From Pseudoflavonifractor sp. MSJ-37 (GTDB taxonomy: Bacteria; Bacillota; Clostridia; Oscillospirales; Oscillospiraceae), in contig NZ_JAHLPP010000005.1 of the NCBI RefSeq assembly GCF_018917965.1, positions 62,001 through 126,000 on the forward strand: a stretch of 64,000 bases of DNA, in the 5' to 3' direction. Positions 16,665 to 26,237 of the stretch are shown in pieces. The translations under genes and the position numbers were made by a program. How positions within the stretch are numbered: the first letter of the stretch is position 1; the number at the start of each line of letters is the position of its first letter. The notes beneath the pieces were generated by a model. That model was not told where the DNA came from, did not search any database, and was given only the letters and a program-made list of their open reading frames with translations.

Positions 16665-17603
16665 TTACTTCTGCTCGGGAGCCTTAGTCTCCTCCGCCTT
16701 GGGGGCGGCGGGAGCGGCCGCGGGGGCCTCAGCAGGCTTGGCGGCCGGAGCGGCTGCCGCCGCAGGAGCCGCGGGCTTCGGGGCGGCGGGCTTGATCTCG
16801 GGGACCTTGCCGTCCACGGTGATCAGCTTGCGGGGGCACTTCTGGGCGCAGAGGCCACAGCCCACGCACTTGTCGTAGTCGATCACGGCCAGGTTCTTGT
16901 CCACGGTGATGGCTTCCTTGGGGCAGGCCTTGGCGCACAGACCACAGCCGATACAGCCGTTGTCGCAGATCTTGCGCACGTCGGCGCCCTTGTCCTTGGA
17001 GGAACAGGTGATCGCCACATGGCGCTTGGTCTTGTAGGGGGCCAGGAGGATGATGTGACGGGGGCAGATGTCCACGCACTTCTTGCAGGCCTTGCACTTC
17101 TCCTCGTCCACCTTGGCCACGCCGTCGATCACATGGATCGCGTCGAAGGGGCAGACAGACTCACAGGTGCCAAAGCCCAGGCAGCCGAAGGAACAGCCGG
17201 CCGGTCCGCCGCCGGGCACGCGGGAGGCGGCCAGACAGTCCTGGATGCCCACGTACTCGTACTGCTCGTGGCCGCGGCAGCCGCCGGTACACTGGACCTG
17301 GGCCACCTGGCGGACGCCGGCCTCGACCTTGACGCCCATGATCTCGGCGATCTTGGCGGCGACGGCCTCACCGCCGGCGGCACAGCAGTTGGTGGGCGCC
17401 TTGCCGGCGGCCACGGCGGCGGCATAGCCGCCGCAGCCAGGGAAGCCGCAGCCGCCGCAGTTGGCGCCGGGCAGGCTGGCGGCGATGGCTTCTTCACGGG
17501 GATCCTTCTCCACGGCGAACGCCTTGGCGGCGAAGGCCAGGATCATACTAAAGACCGCGCCCAGAACGCCGAGCACGATGACAGCAGCAATAACAGTATT
17601 CAT
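16665..17603 (-). CDS. rnfB: Rnf complex subunit B (ferredoxin-type iron-sulfur protein)
   Basis: Iron-sulfur subunit of the Rnf ferredoxin:NAD oxidoreductase, receiving electrons from reduced ferredoxin. The 312-residue protein has an N-terminal membrane helix (about 3-25), the four-Cys cluster GANCGGCGFPGCGGYA near 48-62, a further Cys-rich segment around CTGGCRG and GPAGCSFGCLG, and then pairs of 4Fe-4S ferredoxin motifs (CKACKKCVDICP, CIGCGLCAKACP, CVGCGLCAQKCP). It ends in a roughly 40-residue Ala/Pro/Lys tail that is longer than usual. Last gene of rnfCDGEAB. Confidence 0.95.
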   Translation of the reverse strand: MNTVIAAVIVLGVLGAVFSMILAFAAKAFAVEKDPREEAIAASLPGANCGGCGFPGCGGYAAAVAAGKAPTNCCAAGGEAVAAKIAEIMGVKVEAGVRQVAQVQCTGGCRGHEQYEYVGIQDCLAASRVPGGGPAGCSFGCLGFGTCESVCPFDAIHVIDGVAKVDEEKCKACKKCVDICPRHIILLAPYKTKRHVAITCSSKDKGADVRKICDNGCIGCGLCAKACPKEAITVDKNLAVIDYDKCVGCGLCAQKCPRKLITVDGKVPEIKPAAPKPAAPAAAAAPAAKPAEAPAAAPAAPKAEETKAPEQK

Positions 17604-17618
17604 TCTTTCCAGCCCTCC

Positions 17619-18203
17619 TTAAAAGACCTTCAGGCCGGAGAAGCCCAGGAAGGCCAGCGCCAGCAGACCGGCGGTCACCAGCGCGATGGGGAAGCCCTCG
17701 AAGGACTTGGGGCACTCGGAGAACTCCAGGCGCTCCCGCACGCTGGCGAAGAGCACGATGGCGATCAGGAAGCCGATGCCGCCGGTCACGCCGTACACCA
17801 CGCTCTGGATGAAGTCGTAGCTGTTCTGGGTGTTCTGGAGCACCACGCCCAGCACGGCGCAGTTGGTGGTGATCAGGGGCAGGTACACGCCCAAGGACTC
17901 ATACAGAGCGGGCATGGCCTTCTGCAGGAACATCTCCACGAACTGGACCAGAGAGGCGATGACCAGGATGAAGGTCACGGTCTGCATGAAGTCCAGGCCC
18001 AGCTTCAGCAGGAGCTGGTTGATGGGCCAGCACACGGCGCTGGCCACGCCCATGACGAAGATGACGGCCATGCCCATGCCCAGAGCGGTGTCGATCTTCT
18101 TGGACACGCCCATGAAGGGGCAGATGCCCAGGAACTGGGCAAAGATGAAGTTGTTGACCAGGATCGCGCCCAGGGCGATGCTGAACAGTCCGGTAAAGTC
18201 CAT
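17619..18203 (-). CDS. rnfA: Rnf complex subunit A
   Basis: A 194-residue integral membrane subunit with about six helices, part of the membrane core that couples electron flow to Na+ or H+ export. Signatures of the RnfA/NqrE family are NNFIFAQFLGICPFMGVS near the N-terminus and TTNCAVLGVVLQN near residue 115. It shares an inverted-repeat fold with RnfE. The start abuts the rnfE stop (1-base overlap), showing tight coupling. Confidence 0.95.
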   Translation of the reverse strand: MDFTGLFSIALGAILVNNFIFAQFLGICPFMGVSKKIDTALGMGMAVIFVMGVASAVCWPINQLLLKLGLDFMQTVTFILVIASLVQFVEMFLQKAMPALYESLGVYLPLITTNCAVLGVVLQNTQNSYDFIQSVVYGVTGGIGFLIAIVLFASVRERLEFSECPKSFEGFPIALVTAGLLALAFLGFSGLKVF

Positions 18204-18847
18204 TACTTCGCCACCTCCTCATTCTTCGCGTCCTTCTTGGGCTTGCTCAGGAAGTACTGCATGGCGGCGATGACGCAGGCCAGGGTCAGGAAGCCGCCCA
18301 CAGGCAGGATCATGCCCAGCGCGGGGATGCCCTCGGGGATGATGCGGATGCCCTCTCCGTTGTTCAGGATGCCACCGCCGAAGGTGCCGTTGCCCAGCAG
18401 CTCACGGATGACGCACATGACGACCAGGATCACGGTGTAGCCAAGGCCCTGGAAGATGCCGTCCAGCGCGGAGGCCAGGATGCCGTTCTTGGAGGCGAAG
18501 GACTCAGCGCGGCCCAGGATGATGCAGTTCACCACGATCAGCGGGATGAACAGGCCCAGGCTGGCGGACAGGGACGGGATGTAGGCCTTCAGCAGAAGGT
18601 CCACGATGGTCACGAAGCCGGCGATCACGACGATGTAGCAGGCGATGCGGACCTTGCTGGGGATGATGTTCCGCAGCAGAGAGATGAAGATGTTGGCCAG
18701 CGTCAGGATGACCAGGACGGACACGCCCATGCCCAGGCCGTTGAACAGGGTGGTGCTGATGGCCAGAGTGGAGCACATGCCCAGGAGCTGGACGGTGACG
18801 GGGTTCTGATAGATCATGCCGTCCAAGAATTGCTTTTTGATGTTCAT
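18203..18847 (-). CDS. rnfE: Rnf complex subunit E
   Basis: A 214-residue membrane subunit of the RnfE/NqrD family with about six helices. Recognisable parts are NPVTVQLLGMCSTLAIS, LLRNIIPSKVRIACYIVVIA and IPLIVVNCIILGRAESFASKN near residue 100-120, which carries the cysteine linked to the intramembrane iron-sulfur site in related complexes. The C-terminus is charged (KPKKDAKNEEVAK). Overlaps rnfA by 1 base. Confidence 0.95.
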   Translation of the reverse strand: MNIKKQFLDGMIYQNPVTVQLLGMCSTLAISTTLFNGLGMGVSVLVILTLANIFISLLRNIIPSKVRIACYIVVIAGFVTIVDLLLKAYIPSLSASLGLFIPLIVVNCIILGRAESFASKNGILASALDGIFQGLGYTVILVVMCVIRELLGNGTFGGGILNNGEGIRIIPEGIPALGMILPVGGFLTLACVIAAMQYFLSKPKKDAKNEEVAK

Positions 18848-18860
18848 ATCCGTTTCCTCC

Positions 18861-19415
18861 TTAGCCCATGGTGGCCGCGGCGGCCAGAGCGTTGGTGACG
18901 CTCTCGCACACGCCGCGGGAGGTGATGGTGGCGCCGGTCAGCGCCTGGACGTCGCCGCCGTCCTTGATGACGGAGACGGTGCCGCTCTTGCCCTTGAACT
19001 GCTCCTGCCACTCAGGCTTGCTGGCATTGGAGCCCAGGCCGGAGGTCTCGCCGGTCTCCACGATGGAGATGCCGGTGCAGGTGCCGTCGTTGGACACGCC
19101 CACCATCACGCCCAGCGTGCCGCTGAAGGAGGTGGAGGGCTTCACGCGGACCACATAGCCCTCGTCGCCGGCCTTGGCGATGGACTGGATGGTAGCGTCG
19201 CCGCCGGTGTACTGATCGGTGACGTCCTCATAGGAGTCCGCGGGGAGCACGGCCTCCATGGCCGCGGCCGTGGTGGCCGCGTCGTTGGCCGCGATCTGAG
19301 GGGCAGTGACCTGATCCACCAGGCCCAGCAGGAGCGCGGTCACCACGCTGATCGCCGTCAGGACGATCACCAGCATGGCAGAGCTGGGCTCTTTCTTGTT
19401 CACGACTTCGCTCAT
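18861..19415 (-). CDS. rnfG: Rnf complex subunit G (FMN-binding)
   Basis: A 184-residue subunit with one N-terminal helix (about 12-32) and an external FMN-binding domain. The covalent flavin site is the threonine-containing LTGATITSRGV near residue 160. The upstream part EAVLPADSYEDV and the GETSGLGSNA loop are typical. The start overlaps the rnfD stop by 4 bases. Confidence 0.94.
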   Translation of the reverse strand: MSEVVNKKEPSSAMLVIVLTAISVVTALLLGLVDQVTAPQIAANDAATTAAAMEAVLPADSYEDVTDQYTGGDATIQSIAKAGDEGYVVRVKPSTSFSGTLGVMVGVSNDGTCTGISIVETGETSGLGSNASKPEWQEQFKGKSGTVSVIKDGGDVQALTGATITSRGVCESVTNALAAAATMG

Positions 19416-20479
19416 TTGGACGCGCCCTCCTTTGCCGCTTTCTTGTCCGCCTTGGCCTTGGCCTTCATTTCCTTGGTCACGCCAAAGCGCTCAGGAGCGC
19501 CGGCCTTATCCAGCAGCCACACGCAGATGTTCATCAGCAGGATGGCGTAGCTGACGCCCTCGGGATAGCCGCCAAAGTAGCGGATGAAGACGGTCAGCAG
19601 ACCACAGCCGATGCCGAAGTAGATCTCACCGTTCTTGGTGACGGGGCTGGTCACATAGTCGGTGGCCATGAAGAAGGCGCCCAGCATCAGGCCGCCGCCG
19701 CACAGGTTGTACAGGGTCCAGGGGATGCGGTCCATGCCGCCCTGGGGGAACACGAAGCACAGCACCGCCACGGTGGCGATGTAGGCCACGGGGATCCGGG
19801 CCCGGATCACGCCGCGCCAGATCAGGTACAGGCCGCCCAGCAGGAGCAGGAGGGCGGAGATCTCGCCCACACAGCCGCCGATGTTGCCCACGAACATATC
19901 CGCCAGGCTCACGCCGTCGGGCAGGGTATGGACATAGGCGCCGGTGGCGGCATCCAGATGCTTATGCAGAGAGGACATGGGGGTGGCGCCGGTCACCGCG
20001 TCCGCGGCGGAGATCAGGCCGGCCCACTTGCCGGGCTGGACCCAGGTGGTCATGGCCACGGGGTAGCACATCATCAGGAAGGCACGGCCGCCCAGCGCGG
20101 GGTTCATGAAGTTCTGGCCCAGGCCGCCGAAGAGCTGCTTGACCACGACGATAGCGAAGAAGTCGCCGATCAGGATGGTCCAGTAGGGCAGGGTCACGGG
20201 GCACACGAAGGCCAGCAGGACACCGGTGACGGCGGCAGAGAAGTCGCCGTAGGAATCGGGCTTCTTCAGGAGCTTGCGATAGCCCCACTCGAAGAACTCA
20301 CAGCCCAGGACGGACACCACCGTCAGGCTCAGGGCCCGGGGTCCGAACACATAGACGGCCATGGCCAGAGCGGGCACCAGCGCGATGAGCACGTCCAGCA
20401 TGAGCCGGCTGGTGTTCACCGGGGAACAGACATGGGGTGAGGAAGCCACAGAGAGCTTCAGGTCTTTCGTATCGATCAT
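19412..20479 (-). CDS. rnfD: Rnf complex subunit D
   Basis: A 355-residue integral membrane subunit with about eight to ten helices. It carries a covalent-FMN motif, AVTGATPMSSL, near residue 190, and the family segments NPALGGRAFLM and GCVGEISALLLLLGG. RnfD forms part of the ion-translocating core. The 3' end overlaps rnfG and the 5' end overlaps rnfC, each by 4 bases. Confidence 0.95.
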   Translation of the reverse strand: MIDTKDLKLSVASSPHVCSPVNTSRLMLDVLIALVPALAMAVYVFGPRALSLTVVSVLGCEFFEWGYRKLLKKPDSYGDFSAAVTGVLLAFVCPVTLPYWTILIGDFFAIVVVKQLFGGLGQNFMNPALGGRAFLMMCYPVAMTTWVQPGKWAGLISAADAVTGATPMSSLHKHLDAATGAYVHTLPDGVSLADMFVGNIGGCVGEISALLLLLGGLYLIWRGVIRARIPVAYIATVAVLCFVFPQGGMDRIPWTLYNLCGGGLMLGAFFMATDYVTSPVTKNGEIYFGIGCGLLTVFIRYFGGYPEGVSYAILLMNICVWLLDKAGAPERFGVTKEMKAKAKADKKAAKEGASK

Positions 20480-21822
20480 GCCTTTTTCGCCTCCTTCTCC
20501 GCCGCGGCCTTCCGCTTCATGGCCAGACCGCGGATCTCGAACTTAGCCATACGGAAGGACTGGACCAGCGGCACACGGGCGGGACAGATGTAGTTGCAGG
20601 AACCGCACTCGATGCAGTCCATCAGGTGCATCGCCTCGGCGTCGTCCCAGCGGCGCTTCTCGGCGTAGAGATGCATATAGACGGGGGTCAGGTGCATGGG
20701 GCACACATTGACGCACCGGCCGCACCGGATGCACTCGGCGTGCTCCACGTGCTCGGCGGCCTCGGCCTTGGTCATGCACAGGACGCCGTTGTTGCCCTTG
20801 ATGGTGCAGGCGGACAGGTCGTACACGGCGATGCCCATCATGGGGCCGCCCATCAGGATGCGGTCGGGGGTCTCCTTGAAGCCGCCGGCCTCCTCGATCA
20901 GATGGGAGATGGGAGTGCCGAAGGGCGCCAGCACGTTGCGGGGCTCGTTCAGGGCGCCGCCGGTCAGAGTGACGATGCGCTGGGTCAGGGGCCGGCCCTC
21001 CACCACAGCCTCGTACACGGCGGCGGTGGTGCTGGCGTTGAACACGGCGCAGCCCACATGGGCGGGCAGACCGCCGGGGGGCACCTCACGGCCGGTGACC
21101 CGCTGGATGAGCTGCTTCTCAGCGCCCTGGGGGTACCGGGTGCGGCAGACCACGACCTCGATGCCGCCATCCGCCAGGCTCTGCATCTTGGCGATGGCGT
21201 CGGGCTTGTTGTCCTCGATGCCGATGTAGCCCTTGTCCAGACCAAAGGTCTTCATGAGGATCTTCAGGCCCTTCACGATCTTCTCGCCCTGCTCCAGCAT
21301 GAGCCGGTGGTCGGAGGTCAGATAGGGCTCGCACTCGGCGGCGTTCACGATCACGGTGTCCACCTTGCCGATGCCGGAGCTGATCTTCACATGGGTCGGG
21401 AAGCCGGCGCCGCCCATACCGGTGATGCCGGCCTCTTTCACGATGCCGATGATCTCCCCGGGGGTCAGCGTCTCATAGTCGGGATGGGGCGTCAGCTCGG
21501 AGCCGAACGTGTCCCGGAAATCGTTCTCGATCACCACGGACATGGCCTTTCCGCCGCCGCAGGAGGGGCGGGGCTCCACGGCCACCACCTTGCCGGACAC
21601 GCTGGCATGGATGGGGGCACCCAGGCCGGTGATCTCGGCGATCTTCTGGCCCACGGTCACCTGGTCGCCCACCTTGACGATGGGGGCGCAGGGCGCGCCA
21701 AGGTGCATGGACATGGACATGCACACCTGGGCGGGAGCCTTGCGGAGCGCCTCCACGGGCTTGGCGCAGGTCAGCTCCTTGTGCTCGTTGGGGTGCACGC
21801 CGCCATAAAAGGATAGTTTCAT
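20476..21822 (-). CDS. rnfC: Rnf complex subunit C (NADH-binding)
   Basis: A 448-residue peripheral subunit that carries the NAD(H) site. The N-terminal barrel-sandwich domain (KLSFYGGVHPNEHK onward) is followed by an NADH/FMN-binding domain with GMGGAGFPTHVK near 135, and a C-terminal 4Fe-4S pair CIRCGRCVNVCP and CIECGSCNYICP, after which the protein ends with a basic tail. First gene of rnfCDGEAB; a promoter lies about 110 bases upstream. Confidence 0.95.
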   Translation of the reverse strand: MKLSFYGGVHPNEHKELTCAKPVEALRKAPAQVCMSMSMHLGAPCAPIVKVGDQVTVGQKIAEITGLGAPIHASVSGKVVAVEPRPSCGGGKAMSVVIENDFRDTFGSELTPHPDYETLTPGEIIGIVKEAGITGMGGAGFPTHVKISSGIGKVDTVIVNAAECEPYLTSDHRLMLEQGEKIVKGLKILMKTFGLDKGYIGIEDNKPDAIAKMQSLADGGIEVVVCRTRYPQGAEKQLIQRVTGREVPPGGLPAHVGCAVFNASTTAAVYEAVVEGRPLTQRIVTLTGGALNEPRNVLAPFGTPISHLIEEAGGFKETPDRILMGGPMMGIAVYDLSACTIKGNNGVLCMTKAEAAEHVEHAECIRCGRCVNVCPMHLTPVYMHLYAEKRRWDDAEAMHLMDCIECGSCNYICPARVPLVQSFRMAKFEIRGLAMKRKAAAEKEAKKA

Positions 21823-21932
21823 AGGTCCACCTCACAAATCAGGCCCCGGTCCGGGGCCAGTTTCGGGCGGGGGCTGTGGCACGCCTCCACCCTTTCTCTT
21901 TTCTGCGCAGTCCGCGCATTCAAACGTCTATT

Positions 21933-21961
21933 ATCATATCGCAGGTTTTGAAAAAAGTCTA
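21933..21961 (-). promoter_or_regulatory. Probable promoter of the rnf operon
   Basis: Minus strand: TAGACT (21961-21956), 17-bp spacer, TATGAT (21938-21933). The 21823-22206 gap otherwise holds AT-rich DNA with no gene that I can support. Confidence 0.55.
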
Positions 21962-22206
21962 GTGATTCTGTTTAAAAATTCTCTTTTTTTCATTGTACCA
22001 GTTAGTTTAGGCTTATATTTCCTTTTTTCGTTCCGTTTTCCTCCATTCAAGGCATGGACCAGCCGTTTCCGCCATTTTATCGTTTTCAGAACTATCCGAT
22101 CAGTATTATGATCGAACTCTTTGTTTTTCAACACCTCATCAAAGACCAGCGGCCATCCCGCACGAATTTCGTCGTTCTGCACCATACTTTCCGAAGCGGA
22201 TCCCCA

Positions 22207-22235
22207 TTGACAAATCCGCGGTCCGGGTGTATCAT
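22207..22235 (+). promoter_or_regulatory. Promoter of the ilvBN leader
   Basis: TTGACA (22207-22212), 17-bp spacer, TATCAT (22230-22235), identical in hexamers and spacing to the trp promoter. CATAATTT follows at 22240-22247 as it does at trp. Confidence 0.85.
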
Positions 22236-22254
22236 CATCCATAATTTCACTTGC

Positions 22255-22602
22255 CGGCAGCGCGATGGGGCATCTGTATCCAGTCCCCGTCCCCAGTCGG
22301 GGAGCGAGTTTTGGATACTGTCCAAAGGCAGTGACTGGACCAGTAGATGCGGCGGGAACGCACAGAGAAGGGGCGGCTGGTGAAAGCCCCTGGGAACGCC
22401 GGACATCGAACATCACCCAAGAGCCGCGGCGCAGAACGCCGGATCCGTTCCGGTCAGTAGGCCCCGCCGGCCGCCCACCGTTAACAGGGCATCGAGTGCG
22501 CGGGCAAGATGGTCACGAGACATCGCCGTCCGCGAAGTTAGGTGGTACCACGGAGCGTACACGGCCCCGTCCTTTCAGCGATGAGAGGACGGGGCCGTTT
22601 TT
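22255..22602 (+). promoter_or_regulatory. T-box leader of ilvBN (probably tRNA-Ile)
   Basis: Stem I is visible: GCATCT (22270-22275) pairs with AGATGC (22345-22350) and CCAGTC (22280-22285) with GACTGG (22333-22338), leaving an internal loop with AUC at 22278-22280 opposite an AGUA-type strand. The ACAGAGAA element with its hairpin follows at 22359, the T-box sequence AGGTGGTACCACGG at 22540-22553, and a 13-bp terminator (22561-22573 with 22586-22598) plus T run. AUC suggests tRNA-Ile; the specifier register is inferred. Confidence 0.88.
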
Positions 22603-22656
22603 CATCCCCCGCGATCGGATACCTACCGTCCCATGTAGAAGGAGGCCCATGACCCT

Positions 22657-24366
22657 ATGAGAATGAAGTGTTCCCAGATCCTGATGGAGTGCCTGCTGGA
22701 GCAGGGCGTGGATACCGTGTTCGGCTATCCCGGCGGCACGATCCTGAACATCTATGACGAGCTGGAGCTCCATGGCTACAAGAACAAGATCCGCCATATC
22801 CTGACCAGCCACGAGCAGGGCGCGTCCCACGCCGCCGACGGCTATGCCCGCGCCACCGGCAAGGTGGGCGTCTGCTTCGCCACCTCCGGCCCCGGCGCCA
22901 CCAACCTGACCACCGGCATCGCCACCGCCTACTATGATTCCTCCCCCACGGTGTTCATCACCGTCAACGTGGCCGAGTCCCTCATGGGCAAGGACACCTT
23001 CCAGGAGGTGGACATGACCGGCATCTCCATGCCCATCACCAAGTGCAATTATCTGGTGAAGGACCCGGACCAGCTGGCGGACGTGATCCGCGAGGCCTTC
23101 GCCATCGCCCGGTCCGGCCGCCCCGGCCCCGTCCTGATCGACATCACCAAGAACGTCACCTCCTCCGAGGCCGACTATGAGTACCTGCCCGTGTCCGAGC
23201 ACGGCCGCCACGGCCGGCTGGGGGCCATGCTCCGCCGGTCCAGCCATGATCTGCGCACCCCCGAGCCCGACCACAGCGACATCGACAAGCTCCTGGGCAT
23301 GATCGAAGAGGCCCAGCGGCCTCTGATCCTGGTGGGCGGCGGCGTGATCCGCTCCAAGGGCGCAGTGCCCGAGTTCCGCCGCTTCTTCGAGACGCTGAAC
23401 GCCCCGGTGGCCTCCACTATCATGGGCGGCGGCGCCTGCCCCGGGAACCACCCCCTCTTCACCGGCATGATCGGCATGCACGGCTCCCACGCCTCCAACT
23501 ACGCCTCCAGCGCCTGCGACCTGCTGATCGCCATCGGCTGCCGCTTCTCCGACCGGGTGGCCACCGATCCCGTCTCCTTCGCCGCTCAGGCCAAGATCGT
23601 CCAGATCGACATCGACCGCTCTGAGATCGACAAGAACGTGGAGACCGACCACCATATCATCGGCGACGCCCGCCGGGTGCTGGAGCTGATCAACGAGAAG
23701 CTCCCCGCTCACGACTACCCCGCCTGGAAGGCCGATGTGTTCTCCCACAAGGAACTCATCCCCGCCGAGGACGGCAAGCTCCATCCCCACCACATCCTGG
23801 ACGCCATCTCCGAGCTCACCGGCGGGCAGGCCATCATCGCCACCGACGTGGGCCAGCATCAGATGTGGTCCGCTCAGTACTACCACTTCTCCCGTCCCGG
23901 CCAGCTCATCACCTCCGGCGGCTTCGGCACCATGGGCTTCGGCCTGGGCGCCGCCATGGGCGCCAAGACGGGCTGCCCGGACCAGACCGTGGTCCTCTGC
24001 ACCGGCGACGGCTGTTTCCGCATGAACTGCCACGAGCTGGCCACGCTGGAGCACTATCACATCCCGGTGGTCATCGTGGTGTTCGACAACGGTACTCTGG
24101 GCATGGTCCGCCAGTGGCAGCACCTGATCTACGGCGAGCGCTACTCCCAGACCGACCTGGACCGGGGCCCCGACTTCGTGAAGCTGGCCGAGGCCTATGG
24201 CCTCCACGGGGCCCGGGCCAAGAGCGTGGAGGAGTTCCGCGCCGCCTTCCAGGACGCGCTGGACCGGGGCACCGCCTGTGTGATCGACTGCGCCATCGAC
24301 AAGGATGCCATGGTCCATCCCATGGTCCCCGGCGGCGCCGCGGCCACCGACTTCCTGCTCGACTGA
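22657..24366 (+). CDS. ilvB: Acetolactate synthase, catalytic subunit
   Basis: Thiamine-diphosphate and FAD enzyme joining two pyruvates, or pyruvate and 2-oxobutyrate, at the head of branched-chain amino acid synthesis. The 569-residue protein has VDTVFGYPGGTILNIYDEL, the catalytic Glu in HEQGASHAADGYARA near residue 50, the FAD-region DVGQHQMW, and the TPP-Mg site GDGCFRMNCHELATL plus downstream N in VVVFDNGTLGMVRQW. Anabolic type, supported by the paired regulatory subunit ilvN and the T-box leader. The start has GAAGGAGG upstream. Confidence 0.97.
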   Translation: MRMKCSQILMECLLEQGVDTVFGYPGGTILNIYDELELHGYKNKIRHILTSHEQGASHAADGYARATGKVGVCFATSGPGATNLTTGIATAYYDSSPTVFITVNVAESLMGKDTFQEVDMTGISMPITKCNYLVKDPDQLADVIREAFAIARSGRPGPVLIDITKNVTSSEADYEYLPVSEHGRHGRLGAMLRRSSHDLRTPEPDHSDIDKLLGMIEEAQRPLILVGGGVIRSKGAVPEFRRFFETLNAPVASTIMGGGACPGNHPLFTGMIGMHGSHASNYASSACDLLIAIGCRFSDRVATDPVSFAAQAKIVQIDIDRSEIDKNVETDHHIIGDARRVLELINEKLPAHDYPAWKADVFSHKELIPAEDGKLHPHHILDAISELTGGQAIIATDVGQHQMWSAQYYHFSRPGQLITSGGFGTMGFGLGAAMGAKTGCPDQTVVLCTGDGCFRMNCHELATLEHYHIPVVIVVFDNGTLGMVRQWQHLIYGERYSQTDLDRGPDFVKLAEAYGLHGARAKSVEEFRAAFQDALDRGTACVIDCAIDKDAMVHPMVPGGAAATDFLLD

Positions 24367-24385
24367 TAGAAAGGATGGAACAGCT

Positions 24386-24949
24386 ATGAAGAACGATCCA
24401 AGCTCCGTCAGCCGGCACACGCTGTCCGTGCTGGTGGAAAATGCCGCCGGCGTCCTCTCCCAGGTCTCCCGGCTCTTCTCCCGCAAGGGCTATAACATCG
24501 AATCCCTGGCCGTGGGCACCACCGACGATCCGGCCGTCTCCCGCATCACCATCGAAGTCATGGTGGAGGACAAGACCATCCAGACCGTGATGAACCAGCT
24601 CCGCAAGCTCTTCTGCGTCTACTCGGTGCAGGAGCTGAAGCCGGAGCGCTCCATCCGTCGGGAGCTGGTCATGTTCAAGGTCAAGGCCGAGACCCCGGAC
24701 ATCCGCAATGAGGTCATCCAGATCGCCAACATCTTCCGGGCCTCAATCATCGACGTGTCCCTGAAGTCCCTGACCCTGGCCCTGATCGGCGACGAGCGCA
24801 AAGCCGAGGCCATGCAGGGCCTGCTGGAGGCCTTCGGCATCCTGGAGCTGGTCCGCACCGGCATGGTCGCTCTGGAGCGCGGCGCCTACACCATCAGCGA
24901 CGACAACAAGGAAAAGACGGAGTTCGATCTGGGCAAGAACGTCATGTGA
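24386..24949 (+). CDS. ilvN: Acetolactate synthase, regulatory subunit
   Basis: A 187-residue regulatory subunit conferring valine feedback control. The N-terminal ACT domain starts HTLSVLVENAAGVLSQVSRL with RKGYNIESLAVG, and the C-terminal ACT-like domain includes IRNEVIQIANIF and the ending near LVRTGMVALERG. The length is at the long end of the family. The start at 24386 is 19 bases after ilvB with AAAGGATGGA upstream. Often named ilvH or ilvN. Confidence 0.95.
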   Translation: MKNDPSSVSRHTLSVLVENAAGVLSQVSRLFSRKGYNIESLAVGTTDDPAVSRITIEVMVEDKTIQTVMNQLRKLFCVYSVQELKPERSIRRELVMFKVKAETPDIRNEVIQIANIFRASIIDVSLKSLTLALIGDERKAEAMQGLLEAFGILELVRTGMVALERGAYTISDDNKEKTEFDLGKNVM

Positions 24950-25003
24950 CGAAGCATACCGTCCTTCGCGGACCGGCGTCGCCGTATCGCGGGATCCGAG
25001 CCG

Positions 25004-25031
25004 GCGGACGCGATGAAGTTCCGCATTTTTT
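25004..25031 (+). terminator. Weak terminator-like hairpin between ilvN and ilvC
   Basis: GCGGA (25004-25008) pairs with TCCGC (25020-25024), followed by ATTTTTTC. The stem is only 5 bp, so the hairpin could act as partial read-through control. A TATCAT at 25078-25083 could be the -10 of a separate ilvC promoter, but no convincing -35 is seen. Confidence 0.35.
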
Positions 25032-25129
25032 CGTTCAGATCGTAACATACTTATCATTCTTTTTTCCCTGCCTGTGCTATCATGGGCTGGAAGAAATAAA
25101 ACCAACACATCAAAGGAGTGTTTTGGATC

Positions 25130-26149
25130 ATGGCAAAGATGTACTATGAGAAAGACTGTGAGCTCAGCTACCTGGACGGCAAGAAGATCGCCATCATCGG
25201 TTATGGCTCTCAGGGCCACGCCCACGCCCTGAACCTGAAGGATTCCGGCTGCGACGTGTGCGTCGGCCTGCGGAAGGGCTCCAAGCGCTGGGCGGAGGCC
25301 GAGAAGGCCGGCCTGGCCGTCAAGACCGTGGCTGAGGCCGCTGAGTGGGGCGACATCGTGATGATCCTCATCAACGACGAGGCCCAGGCCGATGTCTACA
25401 AGAAGGACATCGCCCCCTACATGACCGAGGGCAAGGCTCTGGCCTTCGCGCACGGCTTCAACATCCGCTATGGCCAGATCGTTCCCCCCAAGGGCGTGGA
25501 CGTGTTCATGGCTGCCCCCAAGGGCCCCGGCCACACCGTCCGTTCCACCTATGTGAACGGCAAGGGCGTGCCCTGCCTGGTCGCCGTGGAGCAGAACGCC
25601 ACCGGCAACGCCTATAAGATCGCTCTGGCCTACATCGCCGGCATCGGCGGCGCCCGCGCCGGCGTCATGGAGACCACCTTCCACGACGAGACCGAGACCG
25701 ACCTGTTCGGCGAGCAGACCGTCCTGTGCGGCGGCGTGGTGGACCTGATGCGCTGCGGCTTCGAGACTCTGGTCGAGGCCGGCTATGAGCCCGAGAACGC
25801 CTACTTCGAGTGCATCCATGAGATGAAGCTGATCATCGACCTGATCAACAAGGGCGGCGTGGCCGCGATGAACTACTCCATCTCCGACACCGCTGAGTAT
25901 GGCGAGTATGTCTCCGGCCCCCGTGTCCTGCCCTACGAGGAGACCAAGAAGAACATGAAGGCGGTCCTCGCCGACATCCAGGACGGCACCTTCGCCGGCA
26001 AGTGGATCGCCGAGAACAAGAACGGCCGTACCTTCTTCAACTCCAAGCGCGCCCAGCTGGCCAAGCATCCCATGGAGATCGTGGGCGCCGAGCTGCGCAA
26101 GAACATGATCTGGGGCGGCGACACCGATCTGGACACCGCTTCCAACTAA
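25130..26149 (+). CDS. ilvC: Ketol-acid reductoisomerase (class I, NADPH-type loop)
   Basis: Isomerises and reduces acetolactate or acetohydroxybutyrate. The 339-residue short (class I) form has the Rossmann motif [19 protein letters not shown] near residue 20, a cofactor loop GLRKGSKRW, and the Mg-binding [17 protein letters not shown] near 190, with the C-terminal knot domain beyond. The start at 25130 has AAAGGAG 11 bases upstream; an in-frame GTG at 25118 is part of that site and is rejected. Stands alone between weak upstream and strong downstream hairpins. Confidence 0.96.
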   Translation: MAKMYYEKDCELSYLDGKKIAIIGYGSQGHAHALNLKDSGCDVCVGLRKGSKRWAEAEKAGLAVKTVAEAAEWGDIVMILINDEAQADVYKKDIAPYMTEGKALAFAHGFNIRYGQIVPPKGVDVFMAAPKGPGHTVRSTYVNGKGVPCLVAVEQNATGNAYKIALAYIAGIGGARAGVMETTFHDETETDLFGEQTVLCGGVVDLMRCGFETLVEAGYEPENAYFECIHEMKLIIDLINKGGVAAMNYSISDTAEYGEYVSGPRVLPYEETKKNMKAVLADIQDGTFAGKWIAENKNGRTFFNSKRAQLAKHPMEIVGAELRKNMIWGGDTDLDTASN

Positions 26150-26183
26150 AAACAAGTCCCATCTGTACAGACCCTGTACACAA

Positions 26184-26216
26184 AAAGACCGGAGGGCCAA
26201 TGGCCCTCCGGTCTTT
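26184..26216. terminator. Bidirectional terminator after ilvC
   Basis: Perfect 15-bp stem (26184-26198 with 26202-26216), A run on one side and T run on the other, between convergent ilvC and an Xre gene. Confidence 0.9.
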
Positions 26217-26237
26217 CTTCTCAGGAACGGCGCTCTG

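Noticed and set aside
22054-22383. Small protein ahead of ilvB
   Set aside because: The region contains the ilv promoter and T-box Stem I, so it is leader RNA.
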